Shown: positions 10,153 to 18,486 of the stretch, piece after piece | How the letters are laid out: each line of letters opens with the position of its first letter | How positions within the stretch are numbered: the stretch's first letter is position 1 | Assembly: GCF_023074055.1 (NCBI RefSeq) | Contig: NZ_JADPKR010000013.1 | Location: 62,001 to 126,000 of the forward strand | DNA from: Bradyrhizobium sp. 141 | GTDB lineage: Bacteria > Pseudomonadota > Alphaproteobacteria > Rhizobiales > Xanthobacteraceae | Length of the DNA stretch: 64,000 bases | Direction: 5' to 3' | The notes under the pieces: generated by a model | What the model saw: the letters and a program-made list of their open reading frames with translations, nothing else | Database searches by the model: none | Told to the model about the DNA's origin: nothing | Program-made: the position numbers and the translations under genes

Positions 10153-11232
10153 TCAAGCCGCCGCTTTGGTCGCGGCCGGCGGCTCGCCGACCCAGGCGCG
10201 CGCGATCAGGTCGCGGATGGCATTGCGCTCGAGAGGGCGCGGATTCCAGTACGCGTTGGTGACGGCGAGATCGGCCGCCTTGTCGATGCCGCTTTCGGGC
10301 ATGCCGACGTCGCGCAGCGCAAGTTTCGCGCCCAAGCGCTTCGCAAGTTCGAAAAGTCCCTGTGATGCATCTGCCGAGCCGATTGCGCGCGAGATCCGTG
10401 CCATCGCATCCGGCACCGCCGGTGCGTTGTAGGCCAGCGCATGCGGCAGCACGATGGTGTGGGTCTCGGCGTGCGGCAGATCAAAAGTGCCGCCGAGCGT
10501 GTGGCAGAGCTTGTGATGCAGCGCCATGCCGACGGTGCCGAGGCAGACGCCGCACAGCCAGGCCCCATAGAGCGCCTCGGTGCGGGCCTCGCGGTCGTCG
10601 GACTTGGCGGCGATCGCGGGCAGGGCGCGCGCGAGCGCACGGATGCCTTCTTCCGCCATCAGCGAGGTCACCGGATTGGTGTCGCGCGCGTAAAGTGCTT
10701 CGACGGCGTGGGCGATTGCGTTGATGCCGGATGTTGCGGCTAAGCTCACCGGCAGCGTCAGGGTCAGATCGACATCGTAGATCACGGTCTCGGGCAGGAT
10801 CGCCGCATCGCGCACCGTGGTCTTCAGGCCGTTCTCGGTCTGGCCGACGATCGGCGTCATTTCCGAGCCGGCATAGGTGGTGGGAATGCAGAGCTGATTG
10901 ACGCCGGTGCGCAAGGCCAAAGCCTTGCCGAGGCCCGTGGTCGAGCCGCCGCCGAGCGAGACGACGCAATCGGCCTCGCACGCCTTCATCGCTGCGAGCG
11001 CCCGCTCCGTGACGTCGACTGGCGTATGCATGGTGGCGCCGGAAAACAGTCCGGCATAGAGCGGACCGAGCGCCGCCCCCAGACTCTTGCCTTGCGCATC
11101 TTGTTGCGGCGTCGTCAGCACCAGCGCGCGCTTGCCGCCGAGCCGCTCCACCTCGGCCTTAGCCGACGCAAGCGTTCCGCTGCCGAACACGACGCGGCAG
11201 GGCAGGTTCTCAAAGGTGAACGAACCGATCAT
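10153..11232 (-). CDS. Maleylacetate reductase (iron-containing alcohol dehydrogenase family)
   Basis: Protein of 359 residues that reduces maleylacetate to 3-oxoadipate with NAD(P)H. It shows the opening FENLPCRVVFGSGTLA, the nucleotide-binding VSLGGGSTTGLGKALAL and ITTYAGSEMTPI-type block seen in maleylacetate reductases, and the HHKLCHTLGGTFDLPHAETHT region with the His residues expected at the active site. It is the natural partner of the hydroxyquinol dioxygenase in the same operon. Its start overlaps the end of the Dabb gene by four bases and it ends four bases before the amidohydrolase gene. The products of this pathway feed the 3-oxoadipate route, whose later genes are not in this window. 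Confidence 0.92.
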   Translation of the reverse strand: MIGSFTFENLPCRVVFGSGTLASAKAEVERLGGKRALVLTTPQQDAQGKSLGAALGPLYAGLFSGATMHTPVDVTERALAAMKACEADCVVSLGGGSTTGLGKALALRTGVNQLCIPTTYAGSEMTPIVGQTENGLKTTVRDAAILPETVIYDVDLTLTLPVSLAATSGINAIAHAVEALYARDTNPVTSLMAEEGIRALARALPAIAAKSDDREARTEALYGAWLCGVCLGTVGMALHHKLCHTLGGTFDLPHAETHTIVLPHALAYNAPAVPDAMARISRAIGSADASQGLFELAKRLGAKLALRDVGMPESGIDKAADLAVTNAYWNPRPLERNAIRDLIARAWVGEPPAATKAAA

Positions 11233-11552
11233 GCGCCGGTCTCTTTGATGGGATAATCGACCTGGAAGCGCCCGATCCGCAAGTCACCCAGCGCCTCGCG
11301 TACGCGCAGATGTTCCGGATGGTTGGCATAGGCGGCGAGCGCTGCCTGGTCGGTGAATTCGGAGAACAGGACCACGTCGCAGGCGTAATCGACCGCGCTG
11401 ACGTCCATGCCGACTTCGATATGGGTGAGGCCGTCGATCCGGCCCTTGAGGCCCTCGAACAGGGTCTTGACCTTGACCCGAGCGGCGGAGCGCTCCTCGG
11501 GGGTCTCCCCGCGCAGCCGCCACATCACGATGTGCCTGATCGGGCCCGACAT
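11229..11552 (-). CDS. Dabb-family (stress-responsive alpha/beta barrel) protein
   Basis: A 107-residue Dabb-domain protein. The typical opening IRHIVMWRLRGETPEER leads to the middle block LKGRIDGLTHIEVGMDVS and DVVLFSEFTDQAALAAYANHPEHLRV. The ATG at 11552 has GAGGA about nine bases upstream, so an earlier in-frame start is not needed. It is the first gene of the minus-strand operon, divergent from the LysR gene and overlapping the maleylacetate reductase start by four bases. Dabb proteins are small dimers; some are cyclases or lyases acting on ring compounds, but no reaction is assigned here. Confidence 0.86.
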   Translation of the reverse strand: MSGPIRHIVMWRLRGETPEERSAARVKVKTLFEGLKGRIDGLTHIEVGMDVSAVDYACDVVLFSEFTDQAALAAYANHPEHLRVREALGDLRIGRFQVDYPIKETGA

Positions 11553-11659
11553 TTCCTGATTTCCTCGCCTGCCATTCTCTTTTCTTGGGCTCATTTTGCC
11601 TTGCAGAAAGCGGAAATAAAGGTCAAAATTTGTAAGTCTCTTTTCCTATTTTAGCAAAA
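11553..11659. promoter_or_regulatory. Divergent promoter region between catabolic operon and lysR
   Basis: This 107-base AT-rich spacer separates the start of the eleven-gene operon (minus) from the LysR gene (plus). It contains an imperfect dyad, TTTTGC (11594-11599) and GCAGAA (11603-11608), of the size and T/A spacing expected for a LysR recognition site. The role is inferred from position; no effector can be read from the sequence. Confidence 0.45.
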
Positions 11660-12583
11660 ATGGATCGGCTGCTCCAACTCGAGGTTTTCTCCAAAACCGC
11701 TGAACTCGGCAGTCTTTCCAAAGCTGCCGAAATCCTGCGGATGTCGAACGCGGCCGCGAGCCGTCATCTCAGCGCGCTGGAGGAGCGGCTTGCCGTCCGG
11801 CTGATCGAGCGCAACACGCGCCGGCAATGGCTGACCGAAGCCGGGCAGGAACTGCTGCAGCGTTGCAGCACACTCTTGAACGAGCTCGCCGAAGCCGAGG
11901 ACGCCGTCTCCGACCGCGCGCTGTCGCCGAAGGGCATGCTGCGCGTGACGTCTTCGCTGTCCTTCGCAATGATCTACCTCGCGCCGATGCTGCCTGCCTT
12001 CCGCGCGCTCTATCCAGATCTCAGCGTGCAGATCATCAGCGCCAATCGCTATCTGGACTTCATCGAAGCCGGTATCGACGTCGCGATCCGCACGCGGGAG
12101 CACGAGCCGGATTCCAACATCATCGTCCGCCGCATCGGCCAGATGCATCGTGTGCTCGCGGCAGCTCCCGCCTACTTGGAGAGGCACGGTCGGCCGGAGC
12201 ATCCCGCCGATCTCGCCCGCCACAACATGCTGATCTACAATCTCGCCAACGATCCCTATTCGTTGCGGCTGAGCCAGGGCAGCACGATGCAGACGGTCCG
12301 GATCGCGCCGACGCTCGACAGCAATGACGGCCAGATCATCTGTGGTGCAGCCCGCGCAGGGCTCGGCATCCTGATCCAGCCGCTTTATATCGTTCAAGCC
12401 GATATCGCCGCTGGCCGGCTGGTGCCGGTCCTGATGGGCTGGGAGCTGCCGCTGCTCACCATGAACATCGCCTATCAAAACCGCGTCAGGCTGCCCGCCA
12501 AGATCAGGGTCTTCTCCGACTTCCTGGTCGGCTATATTCGCGAGCATTCGCGGCCGGGGATCTGGATCGACGCGGCGAAATGA
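11660..12583 (+). CDS. LysR-family transcriptional regulator
   Basis: LysR regulator of 307 residues. The N-terminal winged helix (MDRLLQLEVFSKTAELGSLSKAAEILRMSNAAASRHLSALE) is canonical for the CrgA-like subgroup, followed by a linker helix and a substrate-binding domain starting near residue 90 (KGMLRVTSSLSFAMIYLAPMLPAF). It is transcribed away from the eleven-gene aromatic operon and is its likely regulator. The downstream xylulokinase starts 12 bases after its stop, so the two are probably cotranscribed. The start codon lacks a strong ribosome site, as is common for autoregulated LysR genes. Confidence 0.9.
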   Translation: MDRLLQLEVFSKTAELGSLSKAAEILRMSNAAASRHLSALEERLAVRLIERNTRRQWLTEAGQELLQRCSTLLNELAEAEDAVSDRALSPKGMLRVTSSLSFAMIYLAPMLPAFRALYPDLSVQIISANRYLDFIEAGIDVAIRTREHEPDSNIIVRRIGQMHRVLAAAPAYLERHGRPEHPADLARHNMLIYNLANDPYSLRLSQGSTMQTVRIAPTLDSNDGQIICGAARAGLGILIQPLYIVQADIAAGRLVPVLMGWELPLLTMNIAYQNRVRLPAKIRVFSDFLVGYIREHSRPGIWIDAAK

Positions 12584-12595
12584 GCGGGAGCATCC

Positions 12596-14041
12596 ATGTA
12601 TCTCGGCATCGATCTCGGTACCTCCGCGGTCAAGACCGTTCTCGTCGACGATGCCCAGCGCGTGATTGCAAGCGAGAGCCGGTCGCTTGCGACCGTCTCG
12701 CCGCAAGCTGGCTATTCCGAGCAGGATCCCGCGCAGTGGATCGATGTGACCTTCGCCACGCTGGATGCTCTGAAGGCAACGCATCCCGGCGAGTTGGCGG
12801 CCGTCGAAGGCATTGGACTGTCCGGCCAGATGCATGGCGCCACGCTGCTCGATGCGAGCTTGCGACCCTTGCGGCCCTGCATCCTCTGGAACGACGGACG
12901 CGCGGCCCTTGAGTGTCGTATCCTGGAGCTACGCTGGCCCGCGTTGCGTGCGACGACGGGCAACAAGGCGATGCCGGGCTTCACCGCGCCGAAGCTGCTC
13001 TGGATCGCGGCGCATGAGCCTGACATCTTTGCGGCGACGAAACTCGTGCTGCTTCCTAAGGCATACCTGCGCCTGGTGCTGTCAGGCGAGGCCATCGAGG
13101 ACGTCTCGGATGCATCGGGATCGCTGTGGCTCGACGCCGCGCGCCGGGACTGGTCGGACGCCGCACTGGCCGCGACCGGCCTGTCGCGCGATCACATGCC
13201 CCGTCTCGTCGAGGGATGCGCGCCCGCAACGACATTGCGCGGCGAGCTCGCGCGGCGCTGGGGCATGGCCGGGCAGCCGATCATTGCGGGCGGCGCGGGG
13301 GACAATCCGGCAGGGGCGGTCGGCATCGGTGCGATCCGGCCGGGAACCGCGTTCGTGTCGCTGGGAACTTCGGGTGCCTTGCTGGCACCGACCAGCACAA
13401 TTGCCGCCAACCCGGACCGCGCGGTGCATACATTCTGCCACGCCATTCCCGGCATGTGGATTCAGGCTGGCGCGATCCTCTCGGCCGCCTCCTGCCTCGC
13501 CTGGGTCGCTCGCTTGCTCGGCGTCACCGAGGCCGAGCTGCTGGCGCCGCTCGGATCGCGCCCGCAGGCGCCGTCGCCGGTGAGCTTCCTGCCTTATCTC
13601 GCAGGTGAGCGGACGCCGCATGACGATCCCGTCGTGCGCGGCATGCTTGATGGTTTGAGCCATGGCACCGATCGCGCAGCGATCGTGCAGGCGGTGCTCG
13701 AAGGCGTTGCTTTCGCGCTTGCCGATTGCCGCGACGCGCTCGCGAGTGCCGGCATTGCGATCGCGGAAGCCGATGTCATTGGCGGCGGATCGCGATCCCC
13801 GTTCTGGCTCTCGGTGCTGGCAAACGTGCTGAATGTTCCAGTCCATTGCTTCGCCGGAGGTGAGGCCGGCGCGGCGTTCGGTGCGGCAAGATTGGGGCGG
13901 CTTGCTGTCACCGGTGAGGCAATCGATGTCGTATGCACACGGCCGCAGCGCATCGAGACGTTCGAACCTGACGCCGAGCTGACGGATGCTTATGCCAAGC
14001 GGCTTCCCGCGTGGCGCGAACTGTATCGGCCGCGCCACTAG
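12596..14041 (+). CDS. xylB: Xylulokinase
   Basis: FGGY-family carbohydrate kinase of 481 residues that phosphorylates D-xylulose, or a closely related ketose, to the 5-phosphate. The start MYLGIDLGTSAVKTVLVDD is the phosphate-1 motif. GLSGQMHGATLLD and PCILWNDGRA in the first domain, and GAGDNPAGAVGIGAIRPG with VSLGTSGAL in the second, are characteristic of XylB. It sits between the LysR gene and a CUT2 importer, which suggests that the importer brings in a pentose, a polyol or a glycoside whose sugar part is handled here. No xylose isomerase or polyol dehydrogenase is adjacent. Confidence 0.9.
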   Translation: MYLGIDLGTSAVKTVLVDDAQRVIASESRSLATVSPQAGYSEQDPAQWIDVTFATLDALKATHPGELAAVEGIGLSGQMHGATLLDASLRPLRPCILWNDGRAALECRILELRWPALRATTGNKAMPGFTAPKLLWIAAHEPDIFAATKLVLLPKAYLRLVLSGEAIEDVSDASGSLWLDAARRDWSDAALAATGLSRDHMPRLVEGCAPATTLRGELARRWGMAGQPIIAGGAGDNPAGAVGIGAIRPGTAFVSLGTSGALLAPTSTIAANPDRAVHTFCHAIPGMWIQAGAILSAASCLAWVARLLGVTEAELLAPLGSRPQAPSPVSFLPYLAGERTPHDDPVVRGMLDGLSHGTDRAAIVQAVLEGVAFALADCRDALASAGIAIAEADVIGGGSRSPFWLSVLANVLNVPVHCFAGGEAGAAFGAARLGRLAVTGEAIDVVCTRPQRIETFEPDAELTDAYAKRLPAWRELYRPRH

Positions 14042-14171
14042 CATCGCCTCGATGTTGCATTCTCGTGTGTTCGGTATTGCTCTGGCCTTCGGCCTTTTGT
14101 TTAATGCGTGAACCGCGCTGACAAAAAGATCGAGACGCGGGTGGGAAACGCATTGTGCGCCGGGAGGCACG

Positions 14172-15695
14172 ATGAACGATCCGATCCTCGAGATGCGCGG
14201 GGTCTCAAAATCCTTCTTTGGCATCAAGGCGCTGCGTGCCGTCGATCTCACCGTCTATGCCGGCGAAGTGCATGCCTTGATGGGGGAGAACGGCGCCGGC
14301 AAGTCGACGCTGATGAAGATCCTGTCCGGCGCCTACAGGCCTGATCCCGGCGGCGAGATCCGTATCGAAGGAAGCTCGGTGCGGATCGAAGGCCCGCTCG
14401 GCGGCCGCAACGCAGGCATCTCCATCATCTATCAGGAACTGTCGCTCGCCCCCAATCTCAGCGTCGCCGAGAATATTTATCTCGGACGCGAGATCTCGCG
14501 CTCGGGAATGCTGGCGCGCGGTGCCATGCGCGAGGGCGTCGGCCCCATCCTGAAACGGCTGGGCGCAGACTTCCTGCCATCGACGCTGGTGGCGCATCTG
14601 TCGATGGGCCAGCGGCAACTGGTCGAGATCGCACGTGCGCTGCATGCGAGGTCAAAGATCCTGATCATGGACGAGCCGACCACGGCGCTGTCGGCCGGCG
14701 AGAGCGCGCGGCTGTTCGCGCTGATCCGCCAGCTTCGCACCGAAGGGCTTGCCATCATCTACATCTCGCATCGCATGGACGAGGTTTACGCGCTCGGCGA
14801 CCGCGTCACCGTGCTGCGCGACGGCCGGCTGGTCGGCTCGCTCGACAAGCCGGAGATCCGTGCCGATACCATCGTTCGGCTGATGGTCGGGCGCGACGTC
14901 TCATCGTTCTACAAGAAGGACCACGATCCCAAGGCGGGGCGGGGACATCCCGTGCTCGCAGCGATCGACATGGCCGATGGTCAGCGCGTCAGGGGGTGCT
15001 CGCTCACCGTGCATGCGGGCGAGGTGGTTGGTCTCGCCGGTCTGATCGGCGCCGGCCGCACCGAGCTTGCGCATCTCATCATCGGCGCGTCGCCCAAAAC
15101 CTCCGGCCGGCTCGAGCTGGAGGGACGGCCGGTCGAGATCCGCAGCCCCGGTGAGGCGCTCGAGGCCGGGATCGCCTATCTGACCGAGGACCGCAAGGCG
15201 CTCGGCCTGTTCCTGGACATGTCATGTCTTGATAACATCAACCTCGCGGTGCTCGCGCGCGATGCGAAGCTCTGCTGGTTCCTGGATCGCGACAAGGCGC
15301 GCGAGCGCGCCGACAGGGCCTTCGCTGGCCTCAGCATCCGCGCCGCCAATGTCAGCGTCCCCGCAGGCGGCCTGTCCGGCGGCAATCAGCAGAAGCTGCT
15401 GCTGTCGCGACTTCTCGCGATTGCACCAAGGGTGCTGATCCTCGACGAGCCGACGCGTGGCGTCGATGTCGGCGCCAAGTCGGAGATCTATTCGATCATC
15501 GACAATCTGGCCAAGGCCGGCACCGCGATCCTCGTCATCTCGTCCGATCTGCCCGAAATCATCGGCATCTGCGACCGGGTTGTCGTCATGCGTGCCGGGC
15601 GCATCGCCGGCGAGGTGACGCGCGGCCCCAATTCGCCACTGACACAAGAAGACATCATGGCGCTTGCCACGGGGATGGAGCATCTCGATGCCTGA
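14172..15695 (+). CDS. CUT2-type sugar ABC transporter ATP-binding protein
   Basis: Double ATPase of 507 residues, RbsA/XylG type. The first half has [36 protein letters not shown] and [11 protein letters not shown]. The second half has [31 protein letters not shown] and [22 protein letters not shown] strong ribosome site (GGGAGG) lies eight bases before the ATG. The 130 bases separating it from xylulokinase could hold a promoter. The permease begins inside its last codons. It resembles the ATPase of the minus-strand importer in size and layout but is clearly a separate paralogue. Confidence 0.94.
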   Translation: MNDPILEMRGVSKSFFGIKALRAVDLTVYAGEVHALMGENGAGKSTLMKILSGAYRPDPGGEIRIEGSSVRIEGPLGGRNAGISIIYQELSLAPNLSVAENIYLGREISRSGMLARGAMREGVGPILKRLGADFLPSTLVAHLSMGQRQLVEIARALHARSKILIMDEPTTALSAGESARLFALIRQLRTEGLAIIYISHRMDEVYALGDRVTVLRDGRLVGSLDKPEIRADTIVRLMVGRDVSSFYKKDHDPKAGRGHPVLAAIDMADGQRVRGCSLTVHAGEVVGLAGLIGAGRTELAHLIIGASPKTSGRLELEGRPVEIRSPGEALEAGIAYLTEDRKALGLFLDMSCLDNINLAVLARDAKLCWFLDRDKARERADRAFAGLSIRAANVSVPAGGLSGGNQQKLLLSRLLAIAPRVLILDEPTRGVDVGAKSEIYSIIDNLAKAGTAILVISSDLPEIIGICDRVVVMRAGRIAGEVTRGPNSPLTQEDIMALATGMEHLDA

Positions 15696-16731
15696 CAATG
15701 GTGCCTCGCAGGCCCAGCCCGCCCCAACCAGGACGACCAACGGCGCTGCCGCCGAGACAAAGCGCCAGCGGGTGAGGATGCTGATCAGCGCGCTCGGCAT
15801 GCTGCCGGTGCTGCTGATTCTCTGCGTCGGCTTCCATTTCCTGTCCGAGGGACGTTTCTTCACCGGACAAAATCTCGGCATCGTGTTGCAGCAGGCCGCA
15901 GTGAACACCGTGCTCGCCGCGGGCATGACCTTCGTCATCCTCACTGGCGGCATCGACCTCTCGGTCGGCTCGATCCTGGCGGCCTCCGCGATGGCCGGAC
16001 TGACGATCTCCAAGCTGCCGGAGCTCGGAATGCTGTGGCTGCCGGCCGCGCTGCTCACCGGCCTTGGCTTCGGTATCGTCAACGGCGCGCTGATTGCGCT
16101 GCTCCGCCTGCCGCCTTTCATCGTCACGCTCGGCTCTCTCACTGCCGTGCGCGGCCTGGCACGGCTGCTCGGGGCCGACACCACCGTTTTCAATCCCTCC
16201 ATTCCCTACGCCTTCATCGGCAACGGCTCGCTGACGCTCATCCCCGGCGTCGCGTCGATCCCGTGGCTCTCGGTGATCGCCTTGCTCGTCATTCTGGTCT
16301 CCTGGCTGGTGCTGCGCCGGACCGTGCTCGGCGTGCACATCTATGCGGTGGGCGGCAATGAAAGCGCGGCGCGGCTTGCCGGCATCAAGGTCTGGGCCGT
16401 CCTGATCTTTGTCTATGGCATCTCCGGGCTTTTCGCCGGGCTCGGCGGCGCCATGCAGGCAGCGCGGCTCTATGCGGCCAACGGCCTGCAGCTCGGCCAG
16501 TCCTACGAGCTCGACGCGATCACCGCCGTGATCCTCGGCGGCACCTCGTTCGTCGGCGGCATCGGCTCGATCTGGGGCACGCTGGTCGGTGCGCTGATCA
16601 TCGCCGTGCTGTCGAACGGCCTGATCCTCGTCGGTGTCTCCGACATCTGGCAATACGTGATCAAGGGCCTGGTGATCATCGGCGCCGTGGCGCTTGATCG
16701 CTACCGGTTGCAAGGCTCCGCCAGAACCTAA
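15688..16731 (+). CDS. CUT2-type sugar ABC transporter permease
   Basis: RbsC-family permease of 347 residues with a roughly 30-residue Ala/Pro/Thr-rich cytoplasmic N-terminus before the first membrane helix. Signatures are [21 protein letters not shown] near residue 85 and [29 protein letters not shown] near the C-terminus. The ATG at 15688 overlaps the stop of the ATPase gene by eight bases. Only one permease is present, so the channel is presumably a homodimer, unlike the two-permease importer of the minus-strand operon. Confidence 0.93.
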   Translation: MPDNGASQAQPAPTRTTNGAAAETKRQRVRMLISALGMLPVLLILCVGFHFLSEGRFFTGQNLGIVLQQAAVNTVLAAGMTFVILTGGIDLSVGSILAASAMAGLTISKLPELGMLWLPAALLTGLGFGIVNGALIALLRLPPFIVTLGSLTAVRGLARLLGADTTVFNPSIPYAFIGNGSLTLIPGVASIPWLSVIALLVILVSWLVLRRTVLGVHIYAVGGNESAARLAGIKVWAVLIFVYGISGLFAGLGGAMQAARLYAANGLQLGQSYELDAITAVILGGTSFVGGIGSIWGTLVGALIIAVLSNGLILVGVSDIWQYVIKGLVIIGAVALDRYRLQGSART

Positions 16732-16738
16732 AGGACCT

Positions 16739-16758
16739 TGCGCGCGTCTGAGCGCGCA
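16739..16758 (+). promoter_or_regulatory. Intercistronic hairpin before the binding-protein gene
   Basis: TGCGCGC (16739-16745) pairs perfectly with GCGCGCA (16752-16758) over a six-base loop, with no T-tract. It begins eight bases after the permease stop, a position where such hairpins often separate permease from binding-protein expression levels. Confidence 0.4.
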
Positions 16759-16832
16759 TGGCGTGATACGGGATTCCGCTGCGGCAACTGGTCTGCCGTG
16801 CCGGGGACGAAGACAGACCAGGGAGGAAGCCC

Positions 16833-17780
16833 ATGTTGAAGACGATCATGCTCGCCGGCGCCGCGACGGCGCTAGCCCTAAGCACCGCGCCATCCTTCGC
16901 CAAGGAGCTCAAGTCGATCGGCGTGTCGCTGGGGTCGATGGGCAACCCGTTCTTCGTCGCGCTGTCGAAGGGCGCCGAGTTCGAGGCGAAGAAGACCAAT
17001 CCCAATGTGAAGATCACGACGGTCGGCTTTGAATACGATCTCGGCAAGCAGGTGACCCAGATCGACAATTTCATCGCCGCCGGCGTCGACCTGATCCTGC
17101 TGAACCCCGGCGATCCCAAGGCGATCGGGCCGGCGATCAAGAAGGCGCAAGCGGCAGGCATCGTCGTCGTTGCGGTCGACACCGCGGCCGAAGGCGCCGA
17201 TGCCACGGTGACCACGAACAACGTCCAGGCCGGCGAGATCTCCTGCCAATACATCGTCGACAAACTGGGCGGCAAGGGCGACGTCATCATCGAGAACGGG
17301 CCGCAAGTCTCCGCCGTGATCGATCGTGTTGTCGGCTGCAAGAACGTCTTCTCGAAGAATCCCGGCATCAAGGTTTTGTCCAACGACCAGGACGGCAAAG
17401 GCTCACGCGAAGGCGGCCTCACCATTGCGCAGGGCTATCTGACCCGCTTTCCCAAGATCGACGCCATCTTCGCCATCAACGATCCGCAGGCGATCGGCAC
17501 CGACCTTGCGGCGCGCCAGCAGAACCGCAGCGGCATCGTCATCACGGCGGTCGACGGCGCGCCCGATATCGAAGCCGCGCTGAAAGATCCGCAGTCGCCG
17601 CAGATCCATGCTTCGGCTTCGCAGGACCCGTTCTTCATGGCGCGGCGGGCCGTGCAGGTCGGTGTCGGCATTCTCAATGGCCAGAAGCCCGCCTCGACCG
17701 TCGAGCTGCTGCCGTCCAAGCTCGTGACCAGGGACAACGTCGCGGAGTACAAGGGCTGGACCTCGGATCGCTCCCAGTAA
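16833..17780 (+). CDS. CUT2-type sugar ABC transporter substrate-binding protein
   Basis: Periplasmic binding protein of 315 residues, RbsB-like. The signal peptide MLKTIMLAGAATALALSTAP is cleaved after SFA near residue 23. The mature protein opens with IGVSLGSMGNPFFVALSKG and continues with DLILLNPGDPKAIGPAIKKAQAAGI and AIFAINDPQAIGTDLAA. An AGGGAGG ribosome site lies just upstream of the ATG. It completes the transporter formed by the two genes before it. The preference for a pentose or polyol is inferred only from the nearby xylulokinase. Confidence 0.92.
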   Translation: MLKTIMLAGAATALALSTAPSFAKELKSIGVSLGSMGNPFFVALSKGAEFEAKKTNPNVKITTVGFEYDLGKQVTQIDNFIAAGVDLILLNPGDPKAIGPAIKKAQAAGIVVVAVDTAAEGADATVTTNNVQAGEISCQYIVDKLGGKGDVIIENGPQVSAVIDRVVGCKNVFSKNPGIKVLSNDQDGKGSREGGLTIAQGYLTRFPKIDAIFAINDPQAIGTDLAARQQNRSGIVITAVDGAPDIEAALKDPQSPQIHASASQDPFFMARRAVQVGVGILNGQKPASTVELLPSKLVTRDNVAEYKGWTSDRSQ

Positions 17781-17816
17781 GCGCCCCTCGCCGGGGGTCG
17801 CTCGAGCCACGGATAT

Positions 17817-17844
17817 CGGGCGGCGTTTTGATCCACGCCGCCCG
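17817..17844 (+). terminator. Probable terminator hairpin after the sugar ABC operon
   Basis: CGGGCGGCGT (17817-17826) pairs perfectly with ACGCCGCCCG (17835-17844) around an eight-base loop. It lies 37 bases after the binding-protein stop and before the MarR gene. There is no T-tract, so termination efficiency is uncertain. Confidence 0.5.
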
Positions 17845-17939
17845 TCGCCAACACGCGCTGATCAGCTGTCCGAGCGCGCCAGGCCGCCTGTTGTGTTAGC
17901 TTCGCGCAACCTCGATCGGTCGAATCGGAAGCAGATCTC

Positions 17940-18419
17940 GTGAAAGCCAAGACACCCGGCACCGCATCCGGCACCGCGTGGCGGCATGCCAATATCGGTC
18001 GCCTGCTCAACAACGCCGTGCGGCGCTTCGAGGGCCGCGTGCTCGAATTGATGAGCGAGCGGGGACACGACGAGACGCGCATTGCGCATGTCAGCCTGAC
18101 CCGCAATCTCGACGTCGAGGGGACGAGGCTCACAGAGCTTGCCCGCCGTGCCTCGATGAGCAAGCAGGCGATGGGCGAGCTGGTCGATCAATGCGCGGAG
18201 CTCGGTCTCGTCGATCGCATCGCGGACCCGACCGACCGTCGCGCGCGCATCGTCATGTTTACGCCGGCCGGTCACAGATGGCTCGATGCGTTCCGCGATG
18301 CGGTCGACATCGCCGAGCATGAGATGCGTACCGAGCTCGGCAAGGCCACGATGGAGGCGATCCTGAAGGGGCTGGCGGTCTACGGCGCGAAGTTCGTCAC
18401 GCTCGACGATGTCGATTAG
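17940..18419 (+). CDS. MarR-family transcriptional regulator
   Basis: MarR-type winged-helix protein of 159 residues starting at GTG. The DNA-binding region (VEGTRLTELARRASMSKQAMGELVDQCAELGLVDRIADPTDRRAR) has the expected recognition helix and the DxRxR wing. The N- and C-terminal helices form the dimer. The gene is followed 67 bases later by a flavin monooxygenase gene, and the gap contains a perfect palindrome. MarR proteins next to aromatic monooxygenases are commonly repressors released by a phenolic ligand, so that role is likely here. Confidence 0.9.
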   Translation: MKAKTPGTASGTAWRHANIGRLLNNAVRRFEGRVLELMSERGHDETRIAHVSLTRNLDVEGTRLTELARRASMSKQAMGELVDQCAELGLVDRIADPTDRRARIVMFTPAGHRWLDAFRDAVDIAEHEMRTELGKATMEAILKGLAVYGAKFVTLDDVD

Positions 18420-18429
18420 TCAGTTTACT

Positions 18430-18443
18430 TGACGATATCGTCA
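18430..18443. promoter_or_regulatory. Perfect 14-bp palindrome, candidate MarR operator
   Basis: TGACGATATCGTCA is its own reverse complement. It begins ten bases after the MarR stop and ends 43 bases before the monooxygenase start. Size and perfect dyad fit a MarR dimer site. Adjacent bases (TTTACTTGAC) could serve as part of a -35 element, so binding would block the monooxygenase promoter. Confidence 0.6.
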
Positions 18444-18486
18444 TGCTTCCTTACCATGCAAGATATTGCTCGTAGGGAGAAGCGTC

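Noticed and set aside
14081..14100. Possible terminator GGCC-TTC-GGCC-TTTT after xylulokinase
   Set aside because: The stem is only four base pairs, too weak to call as a terminator.
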